DNA of 64,000 nt from Solirubrum puertoriconensis. GTDB taxonomy: Bacteria; Bacteroidota; Bacteroidia; Cytophagales; Hymenobacteraceae. The notes beneath the pieces were generated by a model. The model was not told the origin of the DNA, made no database searches, and saw only the letters and a list, made by a program, of their open reading frames with translations. This document shows, piece by piece, positions 44,410 to 53,696 of the stretch. The position numbers and the translations under genes are program-made. The stretch spans positions 186,001 to 250,000 of the forward strand of contig NZ_LNAL01000008.1 in NCBI RefSeq assembly GCF_001483135.1. Direction: 5' to 3'. How positions within the stretch are numbered: the stretch's first letter is position 1; every line of letters begins with the position of its first letter.

Positions 44410-44417
44410 TACTTTTG
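44410..44417 (+). promoter_or_regulatory. -7 element for recJ
   Basis: TACTTTTG, a full TAnnTTTG match, ends 20 bases before the recJ ATG. Confidence 0.65.
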
Positions 44418-44437
44418 AAGGTATTGCCCTCCCCACC

Positions 44438-46159
44438 ATGCTAAAACGTTGGATTCGTAAGCCTGCTCCCGACCGCGAGAAGGTCGAGCACCTGTCGGCA
44501 GCCCTGCGCGTAAACGAGTCCATCATTGCCTTGCTGTGCCAGCGAGGCATTTGCACCTTCGAGGAGGCCAAGGCGTATTTCCGCCCGGCCCTGGAGGAAC
44601 TGCCCGATCCCATGCTCATGCGCGACATGGACTTGGCCGTGCAGCGTTTGGTGGAGGCGCTTTTTCAGGAAGAGAAAGTACTCGTGTACGGCGACTACGA
44701 CGTGGACGGCACTACCTCCGTGGCGCTGGTGTACTCGTACCTGCGGTCGTTGTTTGGGCCCGCCCGCATCGACTACTACATCCCCGACCGCTACATCGAG
44801 GGCTACGGCATTTCGACCATAGGCATTGACTGGGCTGCTGCCAACGGCTTTAAGCTGATTGTGGCGCTCGACTGCGGCGTGAAAGCCGTGGATAAGATCA
44901 GCTACGCCCGCGACAAAGGCGTCGATTTTATCGTGTGCGACCACCACTTGCCCGGCGACGAACTGCCGCCCGCCGTGGCCGTGCTCGACCCCAAGCGCCC
45001 CGATTGTCCTTATCCCTACAAAGATCTGTCGGGTTGCGGGGTGGGCTTCAAGCTGATGCAGGCACTGTGCCGCAACCAAGGCTTCGACGAAGCACCTTTG
45101 CACGAGCTGATGGATTTGCTGGCGGTGAGCATCGCGGCCGACATTGTGCCGATTACCGGCGAAAACCGCATGCTGATGTACCACGGCCTGAAGCGCCTGA
45201 ACGATCCCAGCATTGAAACGCGGCCGGGCCTGTACGCGCTACGCCAATTGGCGGGCCTGCGCGAGGGGCCGCTCACGGTAAGCAGCCTGGTGTTTGGCTT
45301 TGCGCCGCGCATCAACGCCGCCGGGCGCCTAGGTGATGCCAAGCGCTCCGTGGCCATGCTGCTCTCCGAAACGGCCGAGCAGGCTTTGGCAACGGCTAGT
45401 GTAGTCGACCAAACCAATACCGAGCGCCGCGGCTTCGATACGCGCATCACCGAAGAAGCCCTGCAGATGATTGAAACCGATCTGGAGCTGCGCAACGCCC
45501 GCTCTACGGTGTTGTTCAAGCAGGACTGGCACAAGGGCGTAATCGGCATTGTGGCCTCGCGCTGCCTCGATAAGTATTACCGCCCCACGGTTATTCTTAC
45601 CGAATCGAACGGCAAAGCCACGGGCTCGGCGCGGTCGGTAGCGGGTTTTGATGTGCACCAAGCCATTCTGGAGTGCTCCGATTTGCTCGAGCAGTTTGGC
45701 GGGCACATGTACGCAGCCGGCCTTACGCTCCCCCTCGAAAACGTGGCCGAGTTTCGCCGCCGTTTCGAGGCCGTGGTTGCCTCGCGCATCAAGGAAGAGC
45801 AGCTGATTCCGCCCGTTGAGATTGACTTGCCGCTGCGCCTGCGCGAAGTGACCTGGAATTTCTACAACCTGCTGCGCCAAATGGAGCCCTTCGGCCCCGG
45901 CAACCCCAGCCCGGTGTTCGAAGCCCAACAGGTGTACGCCGTACCCGGCACCGTGAAAGTGGTAGGCACCTCGCACCTCAAGCTTACGCTGATGCAGGAA
46001 GACTCAAACCAGATCGACGCCATTGGCTTCGGTTTATCGGATCATTACGGGCGCATCGCCAAAGGCCAGCCGTTCAATATCTGCTACACCGTGGATGTTA
46101 ACGAATGGCGCGGGCAAAAATCGCTGCAGCTGCGCCTCAAAGACATAGGCTGGGAATAA
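44438..46159 (+). CDS. recJ: Single-stranded-DNA-specific exonuclease RecJ
   Basis: A 5'-3' exonuclease of the RecF recombination and mismatch-repair pathways. The DHH-family metal sites are YGDYDVDGTTS and VCDHHLPG. DHHA1 follows with HKGVIGIVASR and ATGSARSVAGFDVHQAI, including GGHMYAAGL. The C-terminal OB fold ends in the RLKDIGWE type. The length of 573 residues is normal. recF is also in this window. Confidence 0.97.
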   Translation: MLKRWIRKPAPDREKVEHLSAALRVNESIIALLCQRGICTFEEAKAYFRPALEELPDPMLMRDMDLAVQRLVEALFQEEKVLVYGDYDVDGTTSVALVYSYLRSLFGPARIDYYIPDRYIEGYGISTIGIDWAAANGFKLIVALDCGVKAVDKISYARDKGVDFIVCDHHLPGDELPPAVAVLDPKRPDCPYPYKDLSGCGVGFKLMQALCRNQGFDEAPLHELMDLLAVSIAADIVPITGENRMLMYHGLKRLNDPSIETRPGLYALRQLAGLREGPLTVSSLVFGFAPRINAAGRLGDAKRSVAMLLSETAEQALATASVVDQTNTERRGFDTRITEEALQMIETDLELRNARSTVLFKQDWHKGVIGIVASRCLDKYYRPTVILTESNGKATGSARSVAGFDVHQAILECSDLLEQFGGHMYAAGLTLPLENVAEFRRRFEAVVASRIKEEQLIPPVEIDLPLRLREVTWNFYNLLRQMEPFGPGNPSPVFEAQQVYAVPGTVKVVGTSHLKLTLMQEDSNQIDAIGFGLSDHYGRIAKGQPFNICYTVDVNEWRGQKSLQLRLKDIGWE

Positions 46160-46215
46160 AGCACCTAGGGCGGCCGCGCCGCCGCTTCGCCGCATTTTGC
46201 TAACCATTACCTTAG

Positions 46216-46255
46216 TAGCCCAGGTTCTCAGCCGAACCTGGGCTATTCGCTTTTC
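46216..46255 (+). terminator. Intrinsic terminator after recJ
   Basis: TAGCCCAGGTTC pairs perfectly with GAACCTGGGCTA (46234-46245) around a TCAGCC loop and is followed by TTCGCTTTT. Confidence 0.88.
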
Positions 46256-46272
46256 TATCCTTTCCTAGGTTG

Positions 46273-48135
46273 ATGAAATCAATCCTGCTTAGCGCCGGCC
46301 TCGGCAGCTTGTTGGCTTTTGGCGCCTACGCGCAAACTCCTGCCATCGGCACCTACCGCATTACCGTCGACACGCAGCCCGCTGCCAGCTCCGATCAGTT
46401 GCGCGTCATCATCCAGACGCCGCCCGTGCGCGAAGAGCGCGTGACGTACGTGATGCCGAGCGTGGTGCCCGGCTCGTACTCTAAAAAGGATTACGGCCGC
46501 TTTGTGCAAAGTTTGAAAGCATTCGACGAGCGGGGCAAGGCGCTGAAAGTGACGCGCGAGGGCCAGAACCTGTTTACCATCGACAAAGCCACCAAGCTCG
46601 CCCGCATCGAGTACCTAGTGGATGATACCTGGGATGCCAAGCAGGACGACAGCTACATCTTTCAGCCGGGCGGTACCAACTTCGATGCCCGCTCGCCGTT
46701 CCGCAACTTCGTGCTGAACCACTACGGGCTGTACGGCTACCTCGAGGGCTACAAAATGGTACCTTACGAAGTAACCGTGAAGCACGCGCCCGAGCTCTAC
46801 GCCAGCACCGCGCTGCCGGTGCAGCGCTCGGCCACGCAGGATGTATTTCGGGCCGATAGCTACGTAACCCTGGCCGATGGCCCCATCCTGTACAGCAAGC
46901 CCGATACCACCAGCTTTGTAGCCGGTGGAGCGCGCATTGGTGTGTCGGTAGTATCGGAGCTGGGCAAGGTAAAAGCAGCGCAAATCAGCCAAACCATCCG
47001 GCCCATGGCGGAAGCCCTAGGTCAGTTTTTCGGGAAGATGCCGGTGCCCAACTATCAGTTCCTGATGTACTTTCCCGATTACCAAACCTCGCAGGTAATC
47101 AACCGCAGCACGGGCGGCTTTGGGGCTATGGAGCACTCGTACTCGTCGTTGTACTTTTTGCCCGAGCGCAACACCGAAGCCGAGCTGACGGAAATGGTGC
47201 GCGAGGTGGCCTCGCACGAGTTTTTGCACATGCTGGCCCCGCTGAACATCCACTCCCGCGAAATCGGCGAGTTCGATTTCCGCAACCCCAAGATGTCGCA
47301 GCACCTGTGGCTGTACGAGGGCGTAACCGAGTACTTCGCCCACTTGGTGCAGGTGCGGGCCGGGCTTACCACCGAGGAGCAGTTCCGGAACACCATGCAG
47401 GAGAAAATCCGCGACGCGGAAAAGTACCCCGCGGGCGTGTCGTTCACGGAAATGAGCCGCCGCATTCTGGAGTCGCCCTACGACAAGATGTACGAGAACG
47501 TGTACAAGAAGGGCGCGCTCATCGGATTGCTGCTCGATATCCGCATTCAGGAGCTTACCAAAGGTCAGAAAACCCTGCGCGACGTGCTGCTGACCCTGCG
47601 CGACAAGTACGGCCCCACGCGCTCCTTCGAGGATGCGCAGCTGATACCCGAAGTAGTAGCCCTCACGCACCCCGAGGTGCAGCAGTTCTTCGACCGCTAC
47701 GTGGTGGGTACCGAAGCCCTGCCGCTAACTGAGTACCTCGACAAGATTGGCTGGCGCTACGCCGACAAAGCCCCGGCTCGCATCAAAGCATTCGGGCAGC
47801 TAGGGTTCCGCTACGACGAAGCCAAAAAGGAGTTTGCCGCCGCCGACGTAACGGCCGAAACCAATGCTTTTGGCCTGCAGAACGGCGACGTGATTGTGGC
47901 AGTAAATGGCAAGCCCGTAACGCTCGATACGGCCGAGCAACTGCTGCGCCCCTTGGTAGAGCCCACCACCGATACGCCCGTGCGCCTCACGCTGCGCCGC
48001 GGCGCAGCCACCAAGGAGGCCCAAGCCGCCCCGCGCGAGTTTGATGTAGAAATCCGGAACCACCTGGCTCCCAACCCTACGCCCACGCCGGCACAGCTGG
48101 CCCTGCGTCGGCAGTTGCTCAACAGCAAAAGCTAG
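46273..48135 (+). CDS. M61-family (glycyl aminopeptidase-like) metallopeptidase with PDZ domain
   Basis: A secreted 620-residue protein with a signal peptide (ILLSAGLGSLLAFGAYAQ). The zinc motif HEFLH is at residues about 315-319, with the third ligand in LWLYEGVTEYFAHL, as in M61 enzymes. The N-terminal beta domain (residues about 25-200) matches the M61 N-terminal family. A PDZ domain occupies about residues 500-590 (AFGLQNGDVIVAVNGKPV). It probably cleaves N-terminal Gly or small residues from periplasmic peptides. The start is ATG 46273; a TTG one codon earlier is unlikely. Confidence 0.92.
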   Translation: MKSILLSAGLGSLLAFGAYAQTPAIGTYRITVDTQPAASSDQLRVIIQTPPVREERVTYVMPSVVPGSYSKKDYGRFVQSLKAFDERGKALKVTREGQNLFTIDKATKLARIEYLVDDTWDAKQDDSYIFQPGGTNFDARSPFRNFVLNHYGLYGYLEGYKMVPYEVTVKHAPELYASTALPVQRSATQDVFRADSYVTLADGPILYSKPDTTSFVAGGARIGVSVVSELGKVKAAQISQTIRPMAEALGQFFGKMPVPNYQFLMYFPDYQTSQVINRSTGGFGAMEHSYSSLYFLPERNTEAELTEMVREVASHEFLHMLAPLNIHSREIGEFDFRNPKMSQHLWLYEGVTEYFAHLVQVRAGLTTEEQFRNTMQEKIRDAEKYPAGVSFTEMSRRILESPYDKMYENVYKKGALIGLLLDIRIQELTKGQKTLRDVLLTLRDKYGPTRSFEDAQLIPEVVALTHPEVQQFFDRYVVGTEALPLTEYLDKIGWRYADKAPARIKAFGQLGFRYDEAKKEFAAADVTAETNAFGLQNGDVIVAVNGKPVTLDTAEQLLRPLVEPTTDTPVRLTLRRGAATKEAQAAPREFDVEIRNHLAPNPTPTPAQLALRRQLLNSKS

Positions 48136-48153
48136 CAGGCACCTAGGGCGTAC

Positions 48154-48203
48154 CTACGCACGACGGGGCCGGCAAAAGTACTTGCCGGCCCCGTCGTGCG
48201 TAG
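48154..48203. terminator. Strong bidirectional terminator
   Basis: A 22-bp perfect stem spans 48154-48175 and 48182-48203 between convergent genes. The arms contain GACGGGGCCGGCAA. Confidence 0.88.
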
Positions 48204-48210
48204 CAGCTGG

Positions 48211-48750
48211 TTAGTTGTTGGCAGCATTGGGTACGATGAAAGTCTCGGTGCCCCAGCGCACATAGCCACTGCCCGAAAGCCAACCTTGCTTGGCAACCGT
48301 GGGCAACGATACGTAGGGCGTCCACTTGTAGCGCGTTACGCGCACGTAGGTAAGCTGGCCATTGTGCCGGGTTTCTTCCAGAATGGGGTGTTTGCCTTGG
48401 TAGCCGTAAAACCGATCCAGCGTGGTGCCGTTGCGCCGAATACGGCGTACGTGCTTCCAGAGCAACGTCTGTTTGGCCGTGCGCCCATCGGCTGAGGTGG
48501 TTGCGGTGGTCACCAAGCGTTCTGGCTGAGCGTAGCCCCGCGCTACTACGCGGTGCTTGCCAGCAGCTGGCGCTTTGGTTTTGAAGCCAACGGTGCGGCT
48601 TTGCAACTCTTGGCGCAGCGTATTGGCCGCGTGCACTACCGAGTCGCGCGCGGCGGTGGCTTTCCCTAGGTCTGTAACCACCTGGGCAGTGGCCCAACCG
48701 GGCAATAGGCTAATAGCGGCAACAACACTAGCACGAGTAATCGTAAGCAT
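48211..48750 (-). CDS. Secreted hypothetical protein
   Basis: A 179-residue protein with a signal peptide (ASVVAAISLLPGWATAQ) and a basic, strand-rich mature part (TLLWKHVRRIRRNGTTLDRFYGYQGKHP in parts, YVRVTRYKWTPY). It is not recognised as a named family. It is probably periplasmic or extracellular. It is divergent from lptB and shares its upstream region. Confidence 0.7.
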   Translation of the reverse strand: MLTITRASVVAAISLLPGWATAQVVTDLGKATAARDSVVHAANTLRQELQSRTVGFKTKAPAAGKHRVVARGYAQPERLVTTATTSADGRTAKQTLLWKHVRRIRRNGTTLDRFYGYQGKHPILEETRHNGQLTYVRVTRYKWTPYVSLPTVAKQGWLSGSGYVRWGTETFIVPNAANN

Positions 48751-48840
48751 GCAAATTGATTGTTAGGTGGACTAAAACCGGCTCAAAAACGTTGCCAAGC
48801 TCGGCAATAGACTTTGCGGTAGCATTGTGCGCCGCCCTCT

Positions 48841-48848
48841 TACCTTTG
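48841..48848 (+). promoter_or_regulatory. -7 element directly before lptB
   Basis: TACCTTTG is a full match ending eight bases before the lptB ATG at 48857, which implies a very short or absent leader. Confidence 0.65.
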
Positions 48849-48856
48849 CTGACAGC

Positions 48857-49588
48857 ATGATTCTGCGCGCCGAACACCTCGTCAAGAAATACAAGCAACG
48901 CACCGTTGTAAGTGATATGTCCCTGCACGTGGAGCAGGGCGAAATCGTGGGCCTGCTAGGGCCCAACGGTGCTGGCAAAACCACTTCGTTTTACATGACG
49001 GTGGGCATGGTCAAGCCTAACTCGGGCCGCATCTTCCTCGACGACGAAGACATCACCGGCCTGCCCATTTACCAGCGCGCCCGCCGCGGCATCGGCTACC
49101 TGGCCCAGGAGGCCTCCGTGTTCCGCGACCTCACGGTGGAGGAAAACATCCTATCGGTGCTGGAGATGACCAAGCTCAGCAAACAGCAGCAGCACGATAA
49201 GGTGGAGGAGCTGCTCAACGAGTTCAGCCTCACGCACGTGCGCAAAAACCTGGGGCGCGTGCTATCAGGTGGCGAGCGGCGCCGGACTGAAATTGCCCGT
49301 GCCCTGGCCGTCGACCCCAAGTTTGTGCTGCTTGATGAACCCTTTGCCGGCGTCGACCCCATTGCCGTGGAGGAAATCCAAGGCATTGTGGCCAAGCTGA
49401 AGCACAAAAACATCGGCATTCTCATCACAGACCACAACGTGAACGAGACGCTGAGCATCGTGGACCGGGCGTACTTGCTCTTCGAAGGCAAACTGCTGAA
49501 GGCTGGCACCGCCGAAGAGCTAGCTGCCGACGAAATGGTGCGCCGCGTGTACCTAGGGCGCCATTTCGAGCTGAAGCGCAAAATCTAA
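48857..49588 (+). CDS. lptB: LPS export ABC transporter ATPase LptB
   Basis: The ATPase driving lipopolysaccharide extraction from the inner membrane by LptB2FG. Walker A is [12 protein letters not shown], the Q-loop area [18 protein letters not shown], the signature [15 protein letters not shown] and Walker [14 protein letters not shown]. The C-terminal LptB-type switch [19 protein letters not shown] is present. The product is 243 residues. The ATG at 48857 was chosen over an in-frame start at 48827 because the -7 element lies between them. lptC is at 39.1 kb, and lptF/G are not in the window. Confidence 0.96.
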   Translation: MILRAEHLVKKYKQRTVVSDMSLHVEQGEIVGLLGPNGAGKTTSFYMTVGMVKPNSGRIFLDDEDITGLPIYQRARRGIGYLAQEASVFRDLTVEENILSVLEMTKLSKQQQHDKVEELLNEFSLTHVRKNLGRVLSGGERRRTEIARALAVDPKFVLLDEPFAGVDPIAVEEIQGIVAKLKHKNIGILITDHNVNETLSIVDRAYLLFEGKLLKAGTAEELAADEMVRRVYLGRHFELKRKI

Positions 49589-49711
49589 TCCGCTGATTAC
49601 TTGGCTGTGCTGTTGCCCGCGCTCCATTTGCCGCGCTATTTAGCCAGCTACTATGAAGCTCTTGGGCCGAAATCAGCGTAATCAGCCACATCAGACGTAA
49701 ACCGGCAGTTC

Positions 49712-51223
49712 ATGATCGATACCCTGCTCACCTGGATGGTAAAGCCGCGCATGGTGCGCCTCGAGCGCATGCGTTCGGAGCCGCACGCCACTCAGCGCGA
49801 GGTGCTGCAGGATTTGCTTCAGACCGCCCGCCACACCGATTGGGGCCGCATGTACGGCTACGCCGATGGGCTGAATGCCCGCGAGTTTGCCCAGCGGGTG
49901 CCCGTGAGCAGCTACGAGCAGCTGTACCCCTGGATTGAGCGCGTGCTGCACGGCGAAGACGACGTGCTGTGGCCGGGCCGCGTGCAGTGGTTTGCCAAAA
50001 GCAGCGGGACCACCAACGCCCGCAGCAAGTACATACCTGTTACGCCGCAGTCGCTCGAGGACTGCCACTACCGCGCCGGCCGCGACATGGTGGCCGTAGC
50101 CCAAACCTTATACCCAGAGGCGGGCATCCTGCGTGGCAAAACGCTTTCCCTAGGTGGTACGCACGTGCCCAACCCTTTCCGGCCCGACGACCCCGCTTCG
50201 CGCGTGGGCGACGTGTCGGCGCTCATCATGCAAAACCTGCCGGCCTGGGCCGAATCGCGCCGTACGCCGCCGCTTGAGTTGGCCTTGCTCGATGAGTGGG
50301 AAGAAAAGCTGGAGCGCATGGCGCAGCACGTGCTGCACGAAAATGTATCGTGCTTGGCCGGCGTGCCCACCTGGATGATTATGCTGCTGCGCCGCGTATC
50401 GGAGCTGGCTGGCGGCAAGCCCATTCCGGAAGTGTGGCCCAACCTGCGCCTGTTTATGCACGGCGCCGTGGCGTTTGGGCCGTACCGCGAACTGTTCCGG
50501 CAGCTGATACCGGAGGAGCAGATGCGGTATCTGGAGATATACAACGCCTCCGAAGGCTACTTGGCGTTCCAGGATCAGCCCAATTCGCAGGACTTATTGC
50601 TGCTGCTCGACCACGGCATTTACTACGAGTTTATTCCGCTTGAAGAAGTAGGTAAGGAGCACCCGCGCACGCTTACGCTCGAGGAAGTTGAGGTTGGGCC
50701 CAGCTATGCCCTCGTCATCAGCACCAATGCCGGGCTGTGGCGCTACCAAATCGGCGACACGGTACGTTTTACCTCGGTTGCGCCGTACCGCATCCGTATT
50801 TCGGGCCGAACAAAGCACTTCTTGAATGCTTTCGGCGAAGAAGTAGTGGTGGAAAACGCCGATGCCGCCATTGCCGCTGCCGCCACCGCCACTGGTGCGT
50901 TGGTGAAGGAGTACACGGCCGCGCCCATTTACTTCAGCACCGGCGAAGGCTCGCGCGGCGGGCACCAGTGGCTCGTTGAGTTTACGCAGCCACCTACCAG
51001 CGAGGCGCAGTTTAGCCAGGTGCTCGACGAAACCCTGCGCCAGCTCAATTCCGATTACGATGCTAAGCGCCACCGCGATATTGCTTTGCAACCGCCCATG
51101 CTTACTGTAGCCGCGGCCGGTACGTTTGAGCAATGGCTAGCACGCAGGGGCAAACTAGGTGGGCAACACAAAGTGCCGCGCCTAAGCAACAACCGCGAGT
51201 TGCTGGAAGAGCTTTTGCCTTAG
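49712..51223 (+). CDS. GH3-family acyl-acid amido synthetase
   Basis: A 503-residue protein of the GH3 family, the ANL-superfamily adenylating enzymes best known from plants, where they conjugate amino acids to auxin or jasmonate. The ATP-binding motifs are KSSGTTNARSKYIPVT, YNASEGYLAFQ and LWRYQIGDTVRF, followed by GRTKHFLNAFGEEV. Bacterial homologues are frequent in Bacteroidota and their substrate is mostly unknown. The start is ATG 49712. It follows lptB by 120 bases on the same strand. Confidence 0.92.
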   Translation: MIDTLLTWMVKPRMVRLERMRSEPHATQREVLQDLLQTARHTDWGRMYGYADGLNAREFAQRVPVSSYEQLYPWIERVLHGEDDVLWPGRVQWFAKSSGTTNARSKYIPVTPQSLEDCHYRAGRDMVAVAQTLYPEAGILRGKTLSLGGTHVPNPFRPDDPASRVGDVSALIMQNLPAWAESRRTPPLELALLDEWEEKLERMAQHVLHENVSCLAGVPTWMIMLLRRVSELAGGKPIPEVWPNLRLFMHGAVAFGPYRELFRQLIPEEQMRYLEIYNASEGYLAFQDQPNSQDLLLLLDHGIYYEFIPLEEVGKEHPRTLTLEEVEVGPSYALVISTNAGLWRYQIGDTVRFTSVAPYRIRISGRTKHFLNAFGEEVVVENADAAIAAAATATGALVKEYTAAPIYFSTGEGSRGGHQWLVEFTQPPTSEAQFSQVLDETLRQLNSDYDAKRHRDIALQPPMLTVAAAGTFEQWLARRGKLGGQHKVPRLSNNRELLEELLP

Positions 51224-51262
51224 TACCACTAGGCAGCTGTTGCGGCCGCTATATTGGCTTGG

Positions 51263-51787
51263 ATGAGAAAAACGCACGGGCTGGCATATACCACCATGCG
51301 AAGCGGCGTGGTAGTGCTTGTGGCCCTAATGCCTGCTTGCAAGGTGCAGCATGGGCCTATTGGGTTTTGGTCGCGCAACCGGCTCGATGCACAGGAAGAG
51401 CGGCACGGCCCATGGCGTTTTTACTTCGATAGCAACGAAACACAGCTAGTCTCGCGCGGCCACTACTACCACGGTCGGCCCCGAGGCCATTGGCGCTACT
51501 ACACATTCGAGGGCAAGCTCGATCACGACGACCGGTACCGGCACGGCGGGCTGATGCTGGTGCGCCATTTTCATGCAAACGGGCAAATAGCTCGCCGTGG
51601 CCAAGCGCGGCTAAGCAGTGATACCGTGCAGGTACAATACTACTGGTTTGGCATATGGCAGCTTTATGATGACAAAGGCCGCGCAACAGGATGGGAATTG
51701 TACGATAAAGGCTACCGCACGGCACACGGCTTAGGCGTAAGCAAGCCGGATAGAGCTGCCAAGAGCAACCAGGCTCCCAAAGAATAA
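51263..51787 (+). CDS. MORN/YwqK-like repeat lipoprotein
   Basis: The protein is about 174 residues from ATG 51263. A hydrophobic stretch and Cys (VVVLVALMPAC) suggest a lipoprotein signal, in which case the ATG at 51296 is a good alternative start. Repeats of the type GxWRYYxxxGKL (HGPWRFYFDSNE, RGHWRYYTFEGKL, FGIWQLYDDKGR) resemble MORN/YwqK repeats, which form beta-hairpins and mediate contacts. The function is unknown. Confidence 0.72.
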   Translation: MRKTHGLAYTTMRSGVVVLVALMPACKVQHGPIGFWSRNRLDAQEERHGPWRFYFDSNETQLVSRGHYYHGRPRGHWRYYTFEGKLDHDDRYRHGGLMLVRHFHANGQIARRGQARLSSDTVQVQYYWFGIWQLYDDKGRATGWELYDKGYRTAHGLGVSKPDRAAKSNQAPKE

Positions 51788-51808
51788 TCCTATCTACTTT
51801 GCTTGATT

Positions 51809-52102
51809 ATGATTATGTCAGCTATATATTTATCCTATTCGTTCCAACTCCAAAATCCACCTGCATTGCACACTTTTACCTCCACAGAAGTCGCTTCGCA
51901 GCCGTATGTATCGCGCAAGAAGCGTTATCGCCGCCGTACCGTTACCGAGGTCAAAAGCGTCCTGAGTACGCGCACCACCTTGGGTTTACTAGGTTTGCTG
52001 GTGCTGGCACTGCTCATTAGTTTGGGTGTAATTGCTGCCTCATTGGTGAGCGACAATTCGGCCATTGGCTGCACAAGCATCAGCACCAGCGCCGTAGCTT
52101 AG
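51809..52102 (+). CDS. Small hypothetical membrane protein
   Basis: The protein has about 97 residues from ATG 51809; ATG 51815 is also possible. The middle is strongly basic (SRKKRYRRRTVTEVK) and precedes one membrane helix (TLGLLGLLVLALLISLGVIAASLV), so the N-terminal half is cytoplasmic. CTACTTTG just upstream faintly resembles a promoter. Not recognised. A strong terminator follows, which supports a real gene. Confidence 0.6.
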   Translation: MIMSAIYLSYSFQLQNPPALHTFTSTEVASQPYVSRKKRYRRRTVTEVKSVLSTRTTLGLLGLLVLALLISLGVIAASLVSDNSAIGCTSISTSAVA

Positions 52103-52116
52103 TTTTTATTCCTCTC

Positions 52117-52167
52117 CACAAACACACCGGCGGCGCCACCCGAGTGGCGCCGCCGGTGTGTTTGTGG
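52117..52167. terminator. Strong bidirectional terminator
   Basis: A 23-bp perfect stem (CACAAACACACCGGCGGCGC at its start) with a short CCGA loop separates convergent genes. Confidence 0.93.
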
Positions 52168-52181
52168 ATGCACAGAGGAGC

Positions 52182-52961
52182 TTATTCGTCAAACATCCGA
52201 CCCAAGCCGCCGAGCACCGTACCGCTTTCTTTTTGGGCGTTGGCGCCGTTGGGCATCAATGCCTGAATAAGCTTCTTCACGGGCATGCTTTGTAGCCACA
52301 CGCGGCCGGTGCCGCGCAACGTAGCCAACAGCAGGCCTTCGCCACCGAAAATCATCGATTTCAGATTGCCGGCGCGGGTAATGTTGAACTCGATGCCGGG
52401 CTCGAACGCCACTACGCAGCCGGTATCCACGCGCAGCATCTCGCCGTTTAGGCGGCGCTCAATCACGGTGCCGCCAGCATGAATGAAGGCTTTGCCGTCG
52501 CCAGTGAGCTTTTGCAGGATGAAGCCTTCGCCGCCAAACAAGCCCGAGCCGATGCGCTGGTTGAAGTGAATGCCGATTTTGGTACCCCGCGCCGCGGCTA
52601 AAAAGCCGTCCTTCTGCACGATCAGGCCGTTGGGCAGGGTGCTAAGGTCGAGCGGCATGATGGTGCCGGGGTAAGGGGCCGAAAAGCCTACCTTGGCTTT
52701 GCCGTAGCTGCCGGCGTGGGTAAAGTGCGTCATGAACAGCGACTCGCCGGTAATCATGCGGGTGCCGGCCGAGAGCAGCTTGCCAAAAAAGCCTTGGTCG
52801 GGCTCCGAGCCGTCGCCCATGCGCGTATCCCAGGCAATGGGCTCGTCCATGTACACCATGGTGCCGGCTTCGGCTATTACCGATTCGCCGGGGTCTAACT
52901 CTATTTCTACCACTTGAATATCGTGGCCAAGAATGCGGTAATCAACGTCGTGTGAACGCAT
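52182..52961 (-). CDS. AIM24/TIGR00266-family protein
   Basis: A 259-residue soluble protein of the TIGR00266/AIM24 family, a beta-rich tubby-like fold. The hallmarks are [23 protein letters not shown] in parts, [35 protein letters not shown] in parts, and [12 protein letters not shown]. The family is widespread, and its bacterial function is not established to my knowledge. The start is ATG 52961. TATACTTG at 52987-52994 on the minus strand is a seven-of-eight -7 element. Confidence 0.92.
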   Translation of the reverse strand: MRSHDVDYRILGHDIQVVEIELDPGESVIAEAGTMVYMDEPIAWDTRMGDGSEPDQGFFGKLLSAGTRMITGESLFMTHFTHAGSYGKAKVGFSAPYPGTIMPLDLSTLPNGLIVQKDGFLAAARGTKIGIHFNQRIGSGLFGGEGFILQKLTGDGKAFIHAGGTVIERRLNGEMLRVDTGCVVAFEPGIEFNITRAGNLKSMIFGGEGLLLATLRGTGRVWLQSMPVKKLIQALMPNGANAQKESGTVLGGLGRMFDE

Positions 52962-53007
52962 GGCAAAGCACTGGTTAGTGACGCGGCAAGTATAGCGAAG
53001 TCAATAT

Positions 53008-53060
53008 AAAAAGCCGCGCCCGCGCAGCTAGCAAAAGCCTAGGAGCGCGGGCGCGGCAGT
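53008..53060 (-). terminator. Intrinsic terminator for the acidic/basic hypothetical gene
   Basis: GCCGCGCCCGCGC (53013-53025) and GCGCGGGCGCGGC (53045-53057) form a perfect 13-bp stem. On the minus strand it is followed by TTTTTAT. Confidence 0.85.
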
Positions 53061-53080
53061 TCGCATGGTAAGTGAAGATG

Positions 53081-53464
53081 TTACTCTTCAGGGTCGGCAG
53101 CGGTGCCGGAGGGCAACGCAGGGTCGTCTTCGGTTTTCTTGCTGCGCTTGGCTTCGCGCGAGGTACGCCGCATAAAATCTTCTTCCGACTCTTCGGGCTC
53201 TACCGCTTCCTCTTCGAGTGGCAAATCATCTTCGTCTTCTGCTTCGGCATCGGCCATGGCTTTTTCGCCAAACTGGCCTTCGCGGTTCACGAGCTTCTTG
53301 TCGCGCACGTGGCGGTTCAGAAATTCATTGATCTGTTCGATGCTATACGTCGAGGTGATTTCGCCCAGCGGGTTCACCTTTATTTCGAAGCCTTCCAGCT
53401 CTTTGTGCACCCGCGGCTTTTTGGCGGGGTCCTGCTGCTTCTTCTTAACGGGTTTCTTAGCCAT
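53081..53464 (-). CDS. Charged hypothetical protein
   Basis: A 127-residue cytoplasmic protein with a Lys-rich N-terminus (MAKKPVKKKQQDPAKK), a short structured core (LEGFEIKVNPLGEITSTYSIEQINEFLN in parts) and a long acidic tail. The core, GFEIKVNPLGEI with DKKL, looks conserved and may be a small alpha/beta unit; the ends are probably disordered. I do not recognise the family. It has its own terminator and is likely monocistronic. Confidence 0.72.
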   Translation of the reverse strand: MAKKPVKKKQQDPAKKPRVHKELEGFEIKVNPLGEITSTYSIEQINEFLNRHVRDKKLVNREGQFGEKAMADAEAEDEDDLPLEEEAVEPEESEEDFMRRTSREAKRSKKTEDDPALPSGTAADPEE

Positions 53465-53631
53465 GATGCGGTGCGCCTAGGGTTGGTGTATGCCGCGCCC
53501 CGCTGCACTAGTGGTGCAAAAGGGGCAGCCGCGTAGCTTCTCAACTACGTAGTGGCCTTGTTATCGGATGCATTATGCTGTTGCTTACCGAGCGTTGCGC
53601 CCGAGCCAAGCCTAGATTTTTAGGCGCAAAC

Positions 53632-53670
53632 AAAAAGCCCATCGGCAGCAAATTGCCGATGGGCTTTCGA
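53632..53670 (-). terminator. Intrinsic terminator after gltX
   Basis: AAAGCCCATCGGCA and TGCCGATGGGCTTT form a perfect 14-bp stem with a 5-base loop. On the minus strand the exit reads TTTTTG. Confidence 0.9.
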
Positions 53671-53696
53671 AAGATAAGCCAGACTAAAGGGGCCTG

